Shown piece after piece: positions 43,477-53,527 of a DNA stretch of 64,000 nt. The notes beneath the pieces are model-generated. The model was not told the DNA's origin and did not search any database. It saw only the letters and a list, made by a program, of their open reading frames with translations. The translations under genes were made by a program, and so were the position numbers. Each line of letters opens with the position of its first letter. The stretch's first letter is position 1. The DNA comes from Curtobacterium sp. MCJR17_020 (GTDB lineage: Bacteria; Actinomycetota; Actinomycetes; Actinomycetales; Microbacteriaceae): assembly GCF_003234365.2 (NCBI RefSeq), contig NZ_CP126260.1, forward strand, positions 1,922,001-1,986,000, in the 5' to 3' direction.

Positions 43477-44388
43477 GTGGATCGGGGCGAGGACCCGCTC
43501 ATCGGACTCGTTGTGGACCACCCGCGGATCACGAGTCGGCGGATCGCGGAGGAACTGGGCGTCGCCGAGTCGACCGCGCGGACGCGGCTCGGTCGACTGA
43601 TCGCGAGCGGGCGGCTGCGACCGACCGTGCTCGTTCACCCCGATGTGGCCGGCCGACCTGCGCTCGCGTCGCTCCGCATCCAACTCGAGGACAGCTGCTC
43701 ACCGGAATCCTTCCTCGACGCGGGGGTGCTCGCGACCGCACCGTGGTCGGCACGCGAAGCGGACAGTGGCGCTCTGCGCGTCCAGGTCGCCGCGCCGGAC
43801 CTCGATGCTCTGACCGTCGTCGTCGATGCGGTACGGTCCCAGCCCGGCGCGCTGGGGATCGCCACGTCGGTGCTCTGGCGGGTCCACGTCGGAGCCCGGT
43901 GGGAGGCCGACCGTCCCGACGACGCCATCTGGGCATCACGACCCCGCCGTGCCGTCGACGTCGTCGACGCAGCGCTGATCGCGCTGCTGCGGGACGATGG
44001 TCGAGCGAGCTTCACGAACCTCGGCGCGGCGGTGGGCCTGACCGTCACCGCGACCCGGCGGCGCGTACTCCGCTTGGTCGAGGACGGTCTCATCCGGTTC
44101 GCGACGCTGCTCGACCACCCCGGAGCGCTCCGGTCGGAGGCATCGGTCGACCTGGATGTCCGTCCGGACCGGCTTGCCGCGGTCACCCAGCGTCTCCTGC
44201 GGCAGGACGCCGTGCGGTACGTCGTCGAACAGACGGGCCCGTGGCCGCTCGCCTGCTTCGTCGTGGCGCCCGACACCGCCGAGTTGGCTCGCGCGGTGGC
44301 CTCGATCACGGTGGACGTGGACGTGCGGGACGCGCGGACGACCCCGCTCCTCACGGTTCGCGACCGGATGACGTGGGTCGAGGCCTGA
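43477..44388 (+). CDS. Lrp/AsnC-family regulator with two HTH domains
   Basis: A 303-residue duplicated Lrp/AsnC protein. The first HTH is HPRITSRRIAEELGVAESTARTRLGRLIASGRL (about 13-45), followed by a degenerate ligand domain. The second HTH is DGRASFTNLGAAVGLTVTATRRRVLRLVEDGLI (about 172-204) with a second AsnC-type domain. I chose GTG 43477, with AGAGGAGA five bases upstream, over ATG 43441. It is divergent from the isochorismatase-fold gene and 71 bases before the deaminase operon, so it is the natural local regulator of both. Confidence 0.82.
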   Translation: MDRGEDPLIGLVVDHPRITSRRIAEELGVAESTARTRLGRLIASGRLRPTVLVHPDVAGRPALASLRIQLEDSCSPESFLDAGVLATAPWSAREADSGALRVQVAAPDLDALTVVVDAVRSQPGALGIATSVLWRVHVGARWEADRPDDAIWASRPRRAVDVVDAALIALLRDDGRASFTNLGAAVGLTVTATRRRVLRLVEDGLIRFATLLDHPGALRSEASVDLDVRPDRLAAVTQRLLRQDAVRYVVEQTGPWPLACFVVAPDTAELARAVASITVDVDVRDARTTPLLTVRDRMTWVEA

Positions 44389-44459
44389 TCCACCGCTTCG
44401 TAACATGCCGGAAACAGCACCGCCCTTCCAGCGTCACGTGGGTCGTGTTTTCTGGCACG

Positions 44460-45467
44460 ATGAACCGTTCTGATACAAGAACCGTTGACCGCAAGGACCT
44501 CAGGCGGCTCCCGAAAGCGCACCTGCACGTCCATCTGGAGGCGGTGCCCCGAGCAACGACCGCGCGGGATCTGCTCGCAGCAGCGGGCCTGCCGGACCTC
44601 GAGTTGCCGTACCGCGGCGGTTTCGCCGGATTCGCGGCGGCCTACACGGCGCTCGCGGCTGTCCTTGCCGATCCGGCGGCGATGCGGCGCGTGATCGGCG
44701 AGGCGGCCGAGGACGCCTTCGACGAGGGCGTCGTCGCGCTGGAACTCGCCGTGAGTCCGCAGTTCGCCGTCGACGCCGGCCACACGGTCGAGGAGGTGTT
44801 GGCCGTCATGACCGAAGCCGCGCTCGACTCGTCGCGCGACACCGGGGTGTCGGTCAGGCTCATGGTCACGGTGGACCGGACACGATCCCCAGAGGAGGCC
44901 GAGTGCTTGGTACGCGCCGCCGTCGCGCACGCCGGCAGGGGAGTGGTGTCACTCGGGCTCGCCAACGACGAGGTCGGCCACCCGGCGACGCCGTTCGCCC
45001 GGGCCTTCGCGCTCGGCCGGGCCGCCGGGCTCCGCGTGGCGCCGCACGCGGGCGAGCTGGTGGGGCCGGACGCCGTCCGGGAAGCGATCGACGTCCTGGG
45101 CGCCGATCGCGTCCAGCACGGTGTCCGGGCCGTCGAGGACCCGGTGCTCGTCGAACGGCTCGCGCGGGAGGGTGTGCAGCTCGACGTGTGTCCGACCTCG
45201 AACGTCGCGCTCGGCGTCGTGTCGACCCTCAGCGTCCATCCGCTCCGCGCGTTGCTCAGCGCCGGGGTTCCCTGTTCCATCAACGCGGACGACCCGCTCC
45301 TGTTCGGCACCACCGTCCTCGGCGAGTACGAACTGGCACGGCGCGATCTCGGCCTGTCTGACGATGAGCTCGCCACGTGTGCTCGCACCTCGATCCGAGC
45401 GGCGAGCATGCCCGACGCGCTCCGGGGTGCGGCTCTCGATGCCATCGACACCTGGGTGCGTGCCTGA
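44460..45467 (+). CDS. Adenosine deaminase-like protein (canonical metal site)
   Basis: A 335-residue metal-dependent TIM-barrel deaminase. Zinc ligands and catalytic residues are all present: HLHVHLEA (H23, H25), APHAGELVGPD (third His and the proton-shuttling Glu), VQHGVRAVEDP (His) and NADDPLLFGT (metal Asp). The glycine usual after HLE is alanine, and the middle is divergent, so the substrate may be a modified adenosine or adenine rather than adenosine. The stop overlaps the flavin reductase start (TGATG). First gene of an eight-kilobase run that includes an importer and a monooxygenase. Confidence 0.86.
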   Translation: MNRSDTRTVDRKDLRRLPKAHLHVHLEAVPRATTARDLLAAAGLPDLELPYRGGFAGFAAAYTALAAVLADPAAMRRVIGEAAEDAFDEGVVALELAVSPQFAVDAGHTVEEVLAVMTEAALDSSRDTGVSVRLMVTVDRTRSPEEAECLVRAAVAHAGRGVVSLGLANDEVGHPATPFARAFALGRAAGLRVAPHAGELVGPDAVREAIDVLGADRVQHGVRAVEDPVLVERLAREGVQLDVCPTSNVALGVVSTLSVHPLRALLSAGVPCSINADDPLLFGTTVLGEYELARRDLGLSDDELATCARTSIRAASMPDALRGAALDAIDTWVRA

Positions 45468-45976
45468 TGGAGTCGACGCCACCAGCTGCCGCGGACCTCG
45501 ACGTGCGCGACGCGTTCGCCGCGTACCCGACCGGTCTGGTCGCACTGGCGGCGGAGCAGGGCGGAGAAGTCGAGGTGATGATCGCATCGTCGTTCTCGGT
45601 GGGTGTGTCCCAGGAGCCTCCGCTCGCATCAGTGGCGCTGCAGCGAACGTCCAGGACGTGGCCCGTGCTGGGGCGCGCAGCACGGATCGGTGTGTCGGTG
45701 CTGTCCACGGGGCAGGGCGCGCTGACCCGGCAGATCGCGTCACGTGACCGTGACGGCCGGCTCGTCGGCGTCGATCTCGATCGGCTGCCCGGCGGCGCGG
45801 TCGTCCTGGCCGGCTGTGCCGCGTGGTACGAGACCGAGGTGCACGAGGTGCACGCGGTCGGCGACCACGACCTCGTGCTGCTGCGTGTCCTGGGGTTCGG
45901 CGTCGACCACGGGACGGAGCCCCTCGTCTGGCGTCTCCGGCGCCGATGGCACGCAGCAGCGGATTTACACGCCTGA
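45467..45976 (+). CDS. Flavin reductase (FMN-binding split-barrel)
   Basis: A 169-residue flavin reductase-like protein of the HpaC/RutF/NtaB type. Marks are the AFAAYPTGLVALAAEQGG opening, MIASSFSVGVSQEPPLASVAL and FGVDHGTEPLVW near the end. It reduces FMN with NAD(P)H and hands it to an LLM monooxygenase. The partner is most likely the NtaA-like enzyme at 49818, four genes downstream. Start and upstream stop overlap, so expression is coupled to the deaminase. Confidence 0.85.
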   Translation: MESTPPAAADLDVRDAFAAYPTGLVALAAEQGGEVEVMIASSFSVGVSQEPPLASVALQRTSRTWPVLGRAARIGVSVLSTGQGALTRQIASRDRDGRLVGVDLDRLPGGAVVLAGCAAWYETEVHEVHAVGDHDLVLLRVLGFGVDHGTEPLVWRLRRRWHAAADLHA

Positions 45977-46023
45977 AACGCAAGCGGCATCCAGAGGGAA
46001 CACACATCGCTTTTACTGTCGAA

Positions 46024-47070
46024 ATGACCCCCAAATTGACCAAAACAGCAAGTCGTCGCCCCAGACGCATCCTCGGAGTCGTCACGATGGTGGCTGTGTC
46101 CGCCGTCGTCGTCGCCGGGTGCGCTTCCAAGCCCTCCGCATCTACGGACGGCGGCCTCACGAAGATCGACTTCGCCCTGAGCTTCCTGCCGGACCCGGAC
46201 CTGAACGGACTGGCGTACGCGCAGCAGCACGGCCTGTTCCGCAAGGCAGGACTCGACGTCGACCTCCTGCCCTGGGGCTCGACGGCTCCGGAGGCACTGG
46301 TGTCGTCGGGGCAGGCACAGCTCGGGTTCGCCACCGACGTGCGGACGGCGCTGCTCGCCGACGCAGCCGGTTCGGACCTCGTGTCCCTCGGAGCGGTCTA
46401 CCAGCACTCGCCCTACGTGCTCACGACCCTCGCCTCGGCCGGGTACTCATCGCCGAAGGAGCTCGCCGGCAAGGTGTACGGCGGCTTCGGTTCGCCGATG
46501 GAGGTCGCCGTCGTGAACGAGATGATCGAGCACGACGGCGGCACGAAGGACGCGGACGCCGTCACGCTGAGCACCGCCGCTTTCGACGCGCTCAAGTCGG
46601 AGCGGGTCGACACCGTGCTGTCGTTCCCGAACGAGATCGCCGAGTTCGGGTTGCAGGGCCCGAAGGTGACGACGTGGAATCCGATCGACTACGGGGTGCC
46701 CGACGGCTACGCGACGGTCGTCATCTCCAGCAACTCGTACCTGAAGGCGCATCCGGACGTCGCGAAGAAGTTCATGCACGCGTTCCAGGCGGGCTACGAG
46801 GCCGCTCTGGACGACCCGGATGCCGCCGACGACGCCCTCATGAAGACCTGGCCCAAGGACCTCGACCGGAAGGTGGTCGACGTGGTGAGCAAGGAGCAGA
46901 CGGAGGATCTCTACCGCAGCGAGGACGGCGTCGTGAACTCCCAGAGCGTCGACCGCTGGCAGGAGAACGCCGACTGGCTGATCGAGCAGGGCCTGCTCAA
47001 GGACAGCACCGGGAAGGTGCTCAAGGCGTACGACGTCTCCGACCTCGTCACGAACGAGTACCTGCGATGA
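46024..47070 (+). CDS. ABC importer substrate-binding lipoprotein (SsuA/NMT1-type)
   Basis: A 348-residue lipoprotein. The signal peptide has lipobox VVAGC (C33) after a basic start. The mature part is the NMT1/THI5/SsuA fold: TKIDFALSFLPDPDLNGLAYAQQHGLFRKAGLDVDLLPWGS, then SPKELAGKVYGGFGSPMEVAVV. This family binds sulfonates, nitrate, pyrimidine precursors and similar compounds. It overlaps the permease gene by four bases. The substrate is probably the compound processed by the deaminases and monooxygenase in the same operon. Confidence 0.9.
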   Translation: MTPKLTKTASRRPRRILGVVTMVAVSAVVVAGCASKPSASTDGGLTKIDFALSFLPDPDLNGLAYAQQHGLFRKAGLDVDLLPWGSTAPEALVSSGQAQLGFATDVRTALLADAAGSDLVSLGAVYQHSPYVLTTLASAGYSSPKELAGKVYGGFGSPMEVAVVNEMIEHDGGTKDADAVTLSTAAFDALKSERVDTVLSFPNEIAEFGLQGPKVTTWNPIDYGVPDGYATVVISSNSYLKAHPDVAKKFMHAFQAGYEAALDDPDAADDALMKTWPKDLDRKVVDVVSKEQTEDLYRSEDGVVNSQSVDRWQENADWLIEQGLLKDSTGKVLKAYDVSDLVTNEYLR

Positions 47071-47933
47071 CCGACACTGCGCTGGTCGGCCAGACCACTG
47101 CACCCGATCGCGAAGTCCGGGTCATCTCCGGTACTGGCGCTGAGCGGCTTCGCGCCGCGTCGTCCCGCTCTCGCGCCGTGAACGTCGTCGCTCCGACGGC
47201 GACGCTCGTCGGCTTGCTCGTGATCTGGCAGATCGTGACCACCGTCGGGGACGTCGACCCGACGGTCCTCCCGTCCCCGGTGCGCGTCGTCACGAGCGGC
47301 TGGGGAGAGCGTGCCGCACTCGCTGCGGCGACGGTGCCCACCCTCACCATCAGTGTCCTGGGACTGCTCGCCGCGTGTCTGGTCGCGGTCGTCGTCGCAT
47401 CGGCCCTGACCTTCGTCGCACCGCTCCGGCAGACGCTCCTGCCACTGCTCATCGCCGCGCAGTCCGTACCGATCGTCGTGCTCGCACCGCTGTTCGTGAT
47501 CTGGTTCGGCTTCGACTCGGGCCCGAAGATCCTGCTCGTCGCGATCGTGAGCATGCTCCCGATGACGATCTCGACCTTGCAAGGGCTGATCGGAGCCGAC
47601 CCCAAGGCGGTCACCCTGATGCGGTCGATGGGTGCGTCGACGTGGCAGGTGTTCGTCCGGCTCCGTGTCCCGAGCGCCCTCGGCCACTTCGTCACCGGGC
47701 TCCGGATCGTCTCGAGCTTCGTCGTCGTGTCGGCGATCTTCAGTGAGTACGTGGGTGCCCGGGACGGTCTGGGCATCTACATGCAGCTGCAGAAGAACCT
47801 CTTCCGGACCGACCTGGTCTTCGCGGCCGTGGTGATCAGCATCGTCATCGGACTCGCGCTCTTCGCGCTCTCCTACGTCGTCGAGGCGCTCGTCATGCCA
47901 TGGGAACGGCGCAGGAAGGCGGTGCAGCGATGA
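47067..47933 (+). CDS. ABC importer permease (SsuC/TauC-type)
   Basis: A 288-residue permease with about six membrane helices. The EAA-type loop is LMRSMGASTWQVFVRLRVPSALGHFVTGLR. The typical family start LLVIWQIVTTVGDVDPTVLPSP and the DGLGIYMQLQ...TDLVFAAVVI end are present. A hydrophilic N-terminal extension of about 35 residues precedes TM1. It is coupled by ATGA overlaps to both the binding protein and the ATPase genes. Confidence 0.9.
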   Translation: MTDTALVGQTTAPDREVRVISGTGAERLRAASSRSRAVNVVAPTATLVGLLVIWQIVTTVGDVDPTVLPSPVRVVTSGWGERAALAAATVPTLTISVLGLLAACLVAVVVASALTFVAPLRQTLLPLLIAAQSVPIVVLAPLFVIWFGFDSGPKILLVAIVSMLPMTISTLQGLIGADPKAVTLMRSMGASTWQVFVRLRVPSALGHFVTGLRIVSSFVVVSAIFSEYVGARDGLGIYMQLQKNLFRTDLVFAAVVISIVIGLALFALSYVVEALVMPWERRRKAVQR

Positions 47934-48711
47934 GTGAACCGCTGCTCAGGATCGAGCACGTCGCGAAGTCGTTCACCGCCCCGGGCGGCCAGCGCACGGA
48001 GGTGCTGCGCGACATCGAGATGGAGCTGGCGCCAGGCGAATTCGTCTCGGTCGTCGGACCGAGCGGGTCGGGCAAGTCGACCCTGTTCAACGTGCTCGCC
48101 GAACTCGTGGCACCCACGTCCGGCAGCGTGCGGTACACGGGGCCCACGACGGGCGGCCAGCCGTTCTCCGCGTACATGCCACAGGAGGACCTGCTCTTCC
48201 CGTGGCTGACTGTGGAGGACAACGCCGCGCTCGGGCTCGTGCTCCAAGGAGCGTCGAAACGGGACGCCCGCGGCCGGGTCCGCGGCCTCCTCGACACCTT
48301 CCGGCTGGGCGGTCGCGCGAGTTCGTACCCGTTCGAGTTGTCCGGCGGCATGCGACAGCGCGTGGCGCTTCTCCGGACGATCGTCCAGGACCGGCCGGTG
48401 CTGCTGCTCGACGAACCGTTCGGCGCGCTCGACTACCTGACCAGGACAGAGCTGCAGCTCTGGCTCGCCGACCTCTGCGTCCGGGACGGACTGTCGGTCA
48501 TCCTCATCACGCACGACGTACCCGAGGCGCTGTTCCTGTCGGACCGGGTGCACGTGCTGTCCAACCGGCCGGCCGTCGTGCGGACGGTACTGGAGCAGGC
48601 AGAGCCGCGACCGCGTCCGTTGTCGTACATGGAGACGGACGAGTTCCGACGCAGCGAGCTGCTCCTGCTCGAACAGCTCACGCAGAGCGCCTCGGAACGC
48701 AGCGAGGTGCT

Positions 48712-48715
<4 letters not shown>
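47930..48715 (+). CDS. ABC importer ATPase (SsuB/TauB-type)
   Basis: A 261-residue ATPase. Walker A is GPSGSGKST (about 44-52), with a Q-loop in MPQEDLLFPWLTVEDNA. The signature is ELSGGMRQRVALLRT, Walker B VLLLDEPFGALD, and the H-loop ILITHDVPEALFLSDRV. It fits the nitrate/sulfonate/taurine transport group. Its stop is overlapped by the start of the second deaminase-like gene (GTGA). Confidence 0.93.
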
Positions 48716-49817
<1,102 letters not shown>

Positions 49818-49821
<4 letters not shown>

Positions 49822-51197
49822 AGGACCTCATCCTCGGGGCGTTCCAGACGATGAACCCCAACGGCACGATCGGGGCCAGCTGGCGCGTGCCCGGCAACAC
49901 CGACGTCCGGTACCTCGACCTCGACCACTGGACGGGGCTCGGCAAGCGACTCGAGGAGGGCGGGTTCGACTTCCTCTTCTTCGCCGACTCGTACGGCTAC
50001 CCGATGATCGACGGCGAGGTCATCCCGACCGCGCTCACCGATGCGATGTACATCCCGATGGCGGACCCGATCACGGTCGTCTCCGCCGTGGCGGCCGCCA
50101 CCGAACGCCTCGGCATCGTGGTCACGTCGTCGACCACGGTCGAGCGTCCCGCATCGGTTGCGCGACGGTACGGCACCCTCGACCACTTCACACGTGGACG
50201 CATCGGCTGGAACATCGTCACCGGTGCAGCGCAGGCTTCCTCCGCGGAGCTCTTCGGCGAGCCGATGATCGCGCACGACGAGCGGTACGCACAGGCCGAG
50301 GACCACCTCGCGATCTGTCTGGGGCTCTGGGAGGGGTCGTGGGACGACGATGCGCTCGTCGAGGACGCTGACGCCGGCGTGTACGCCCGGCCGGACGGCG
50401 TCCGCGCGGTCAGGTACGCGGGCCGCCACCTCAGCTCCCGTGGCGTCCTCGGCATCCCGCCCTCGCCGCAACGCTCCCCGCTCCTGCTGCAGGCCGGTAC
50501 ATCGGTGGCCGGTCGTGACTTCGCGGCACGGTACGCCGAAGTGATCTTCATCGGTGGTGGCGACGCGGACCTCATCCGCGACCAGATCGTCGACATCCGT
50601 CGCCGAGCGGAAGCGGCCGGTCGCGGCGCGGACGCCCTGCGGTTCCTGGTCGGCGCACACTTCGTCGCGGCGGCAACGACTGAGGAGGCCGAGCACAAAC
50701 GCGCCGAGATGGTCGCGCTCGCCACCCTCGAGCAGGCCGCCACGACCTACGCCTGGGTCACAGGGATCGACCTCACCGCCTTGCCACTCGACGAACCGAT
50801 GCCCGACCTGCGCACAGAACAGGGGCAGTCCTCGGTCGACCGGTTCATGGACCCCGCGTCGGGTCGCCGGAAGACGGTCCGACAGGTACTCGAGGAGTAC
50901 CGCGACAACGGCATCAACGGAACGGTCTTCGTCGGCGACGGCCCCGGCATCGCAGACCAGGTCGCGGCCTTCGTGGACCAGACGGACGCTGACGGGTTCC
51001 TGGTGCAGCCGCACGTCACGCCCCAGACCTACGACGACTTCGTCGACTGGGTCGCGCCGGCACTCCGCGTCGCCGGGATGCTGCCCACGGACGTCCGTCC
51101 CGGCGTGACGCTACGGGACCGTCTGCTCGGCGCCGGCTCACGGCTGCCGGCATCGCACCCCGCTGCCGCGCTCCGACGGGTCCGGTCCGCTGTGTGA
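49818..51197 (+). CDS. NtaA/SnaA/DszA-type FMN-dependent monooxygenase
   Basis: A 459-residue LLM monooxygenase of the two-component NtaA/DszA family. It starts LILGAFQTMNPNGTIGASWR; then GGFDFLFFADSYGYP and TVSAVAAATERLGIVVTSSTTVERPASVARRYGTLDHFTRGRIGWNIVTG, the class hallmark. LLLQAGTSVAGRDFAARYAEVIF follows. It needs FMNH2 from a separate reductase, present at 45467. Relatives oxidatively cleave C-N or C-S bonds (nitrilotriacetate, dibenzothiophene sulfone). Last gene of the operon, ending at a strong terminator. Confidence 0.9.
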
Positions 51198-51198
51198 C

Positions 51199-51240
51199 GG
51201 ACGGGAGGCCCGGTCCCAGCTGGCACCGGGCCTCCCGTCC
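51199..51240. terminator. 16-bp perfect hairpin with the GGACGGGAGGC stem
   Basis: 51199-51214 pairs exactly with 51225-51240, with a 10-base loop. It lies between the monooxygenase and a convergent SDR gene, so it probably acts in both directions. It shares GGACGGGAGGC/GCCTCCCGTCC with the terminator at 30723. Confidence 0.85.
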
Positions 51241-51286
51241 TGTGGGCTGACGCGTTCCGTGATCGACGCGCGTCGGTCCCGGCAAC

Positions 51287-52072
51287 TCAGTTGAAGACCA
51301 TGCCGCCGTCGACGATGATCGACTGCCCGGTGATGTAGTCCGAGTCCGAACCGGCGAGGAAGGCGACCACGTTCGCCACGTCACTCGCCTCCGCGAGGCG
51401 GTCGAGGGTGATCCCGTCGGTGAACTGCTTCCAACCCCACTCCTCCGGCTGCCCAGCGGACTCGGCGGTCTTCTTCGCGAGGTCCGCCATCAGCGGCGTG
51501 CGGACGATCCCCGGCGCGTAGGTGTTGACGGTGATGCCGAACTGCGCAAGGTCCTTCGCAGCCGTCTGCGAGAAGCCACGGACCGCGAACTTGGTGGCGG
51601 AGTACAGCGCGATGCCCGGATTGCCCTCGTGTCCTGCCTGGGATGCGGCGCTGATGATCTTCCCACCGTGACCCAGCTCGCGGAACGCCTTCGCCGCGGC
51701 CTGGGTCCCCCAGACGACGCCGTTGAAGTTGATCGAGAAGATCTTCTCGAGGCTCTCGGGCGTGATGTCCTCGATGGGGGACTGCGGTGCGATGCCGGCG
51801 TTGTTCACGATCACGTCGAACCCACCGAGCTCGCGGACGGTGGTCTCCACCGCAGCGAACACGCTGTCGCGGTCCGACACGTTCACGGGGACGGCGATCG
51901 CGCTGCCGGCCTTGCCTCCGAGTCCCTCGGCGACCGCGTTCGCTGTGTCCATGTTGAGGTCGGCGATCGCGACCGCGAACCCGTCGGCGTGGAACCGCTC
52001 GACGATCGCCTGTCCGATGCCCTGTCCGCCTCCGGTGACCAGGGCGACCTTGCCGTTCTCGGCGCGGGACAT
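51287..52072 (-). CDS. budC: SDR, acetoin/diacetyl reductase-like
   Basis: A 261-residue classical short-chain dehydrogenase. The cofactor loop is TGGGQGIGQAI; NNAGIAPQSPIEDIT follows, and the catalytic Ser/Tyr/Lys lie in ISAASQAGHEGNPGIALYSATKFAV. The sequence AQFGITVNTYAPGIVRTPLM and QFTDGITLDRLAEASDVANVVAFLAG are characteristic of (S)-acetoin-forming diacetyl reductases (meso-butanediol dehydrogenase, BudC-like). GAGGAG precedes the ATG. A double TTCCRYGGAA-type operator lies 46-70 bases upstream, just after the marR-type gene. The symbol is tentative. Confidence 0.82.
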   Translation of the reverse strand: MSRAENGKVALVTGGGQGIGQAIVERFHADGFAVAIADLNMDTANAVAEGLGGKAGSAIAVPVNVSDRDSVFAAVETTVRELGGFDVIVNNAGIAPQSPIEDITPESLEKIFSINFNGVVWGTQAAAKAFRELGHGGKIISAASQAGHEGNPGIALYSATKFAVRGFSQTAAKDLAQFGITVNTYAPGIVRTPLMADLAKKTAESAGQPEEWGWKQFTDGITLDRLAEASDVANVVAFLAGSDSDYITGQSIIVDGGMVFN

Positions 52073-52117
52073 GTGTGCTCCTCTTCCGCCTCCACGGCGG
52101 CGTCGGATCTCGGCGCA

Positions 52118-52142
52118 TTCCGTGGAGGAATGTTCCGTGGAG
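52118..52142. promoter_or_regulatory. Tandem TTCCRYGGAA-like operator (site 6)
   Basis: TTCCGTGGAG at 52118-52127 and again at 52133-52142, offset 15 bp, upstream of the SDR gene. On the transcribed strand TAGTAT lies just upstream of the pair, as at site 4. Confidence 0.58.
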
Positions 52143-52160
52143 TGATACTACTCCGTCGCC

Positions 52161-52607
52161 TCAGTCGTCGACCGAGAAGGCGTCCGCGAGGGCAGCGAGG
52201 GCTGTGGTCGTCGCGTCGAGTTGCGCCTGCGTGATCGTGTCCGTGCGGCGACCGAGCTCCTGTCGCGCGGCGCGGAGCCCGTCGGCGAGCGTCTTGCGCC
52301 CGGGCTTCGTCATCCGGAGCAGGGAAGACCGGCGGTCGGCGGGGTTCGGGACGCGCTCGGCCAGTCCGGCGCGCTCGAGCCGGTCGACGATCTTGCTCGC
52401 GGCCCCGACCGTGATCCCGATCTCGTCGGCCACCTCCTGGACCCGAGCGGACCCGTCGAGTTCGTCGATCGTGCGCAGCGCGGTGATCAGTCCGAGGTTC
52501 GTCCCGGTGGCTTCGGAGACCGCCCCGTCGACCGCGCCCCAGAGCCGGATCTCGGCCCGCACCAGGGTGTCGAAGAACCGGAAGCGATCATCAGGACTCG
52601 TCGGCAC
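52161..52607 (-). CDS. MarR-family regulator
   Basis: A 148-residue winged-helix regulator. The DNA-binding core is GSARVQEVADEIGITVGAASKIVDRLERAGLAERVPNPADRRSSLLRMTKPG (about 53-105), with the beta-wing DRRSS. The start is GTG 52607. It precedes the SDR gene on the same strand, with the double operator between them. That makes it the nearest candidate for the TTCCRYGGAA-binding factor, although several of those sites are 10-24 kb away. Confidence 0.86.
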   Translation of the reverse strand: MPTSPDDRFRFFDTLVRAEIRLWGAVDGAVSEATGTNLGLITALRTIDELDGSARVQEVADEIGITVGAASKIVDRLERAGLAERVPNPADRRSSLLRMTKPGRKTLADGLRAARQELGRRTDTITQAQLDATTTALAALADAFSVDD

Positions 52608-52765
52608 GCGATCATCTTAGGGTGGCCACCACCGAGCACGTGTCGGACCGACGGGCGACGGGCGCCACCGCCGGGTCGGGAGGCGGAGCGCTCGAGGGTG
52701 TACGCAGGGCAGTACCGCGTCGACGCGGTGCACGGCGTCGACCACCTCAGGAAGGCGCCCGCCAG

Positions 52766-53527
52766 ATGACTTCTCCGTTCGACCTCACCGGCAGGACCGC
52801 CCTCGTCACCGGCGGCAACCAGGGACTCGGCCGGGCGTTCGCGTTCGGTCTCGCCGAGGCCGGCGCCCGCGTCGCCATCGTGGGGCGCTCCGGGGAGCGC
52901 AACGCCCGCGTCGCCGCCGAGGCCGCAGACGTCGGCCACGACTTCGTCACCATCACGGCGGACATCACCGACGGCGAGCAGGTGACGCGCATGACCGAGG
53001 AGGCGATGACCGCCCTCGGCCGCATCGACGTGCTCGTCAACAACGCCGGCACGTGCCACCACCGCGACGCCTTCGACGTGCCCGACAGCGAGTGGGATGA
53101 CGTGTTCGACCTCAACGTCCGCGCACTGTGGAAGACGTCGACGGCGGTGGGCGCGCACATGCGCGACGCCGGTTCGGGCTCGATCGTGAACATCGGCAGC
53201 ATGTCCGGGCTCATCGTCAACCGGCCGCAGTGGCAGCCGGCGTACAACGCGTCGAAGGCCGCCGTGCACCACCTGACGAAGTCGCTCGCGGTCGAGTGGG
53301 CGGAGTACGGGATCCGCGTGAACGCCGTCGCACCCGGGTACGTGAAGACCGAGATGGCCCCGGTGGACTCCCCGGAGTTCCGGCGCTACTGGATCGAGGA
53401 CGCACCGCAGCAGCGGTTCGCCCTGCCCGAGGAGATCGCGCCGAGCGTCGTGTTCCTGGCGAGCGACGCAGCGTCGTTCATCACCGGATCCGTGCTCGTG
53501 GCGGACGGCGGCTACAGCGCCGTCTGA
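52766..53527 (+). CDS. SDR family oxidoreductase
   Basis: A 253-residue classical SDR. TGGNQGLGRAFAFGL is the cofactor loop and NNAGTCHHRDAFDV the NNAG motif. Catalytic Ser/Tyr/Lys lie in NIGSMSGLIVNRPQWQPAYNASKAAV; the tail FITGSVLVADGG is typical. AGGAAGG lies upstream of the ATG. It resembles gluconate 5-dehydrogenase/sorbitol-type SDRs. It converges on the MFS gene, with their ends overlapping by 16 bases. Confidence 0.86.
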   Translation: MTSPFDLTGRTALVTGGNQGLGRAFAFGLAEAGARVAIVGRSGERNARVAAEAADVGHDFVTITADITDGEQVTRMTEEAMTALGRIDVLVNNAGTCHHRDAFDVPDSEWDDVFDLNVRALWKTSTAVGAHMRDAGSGSIVNIGSMSGLIVNRPQWQPAYNASKAAVHHLTKSLAVEWAEYGIRVNAVAPGYVKTEMAPVDSPEFRRYWIEDAPQQRFALPEEIAPSVVFLASDAASFITGSVLVADGGYSAV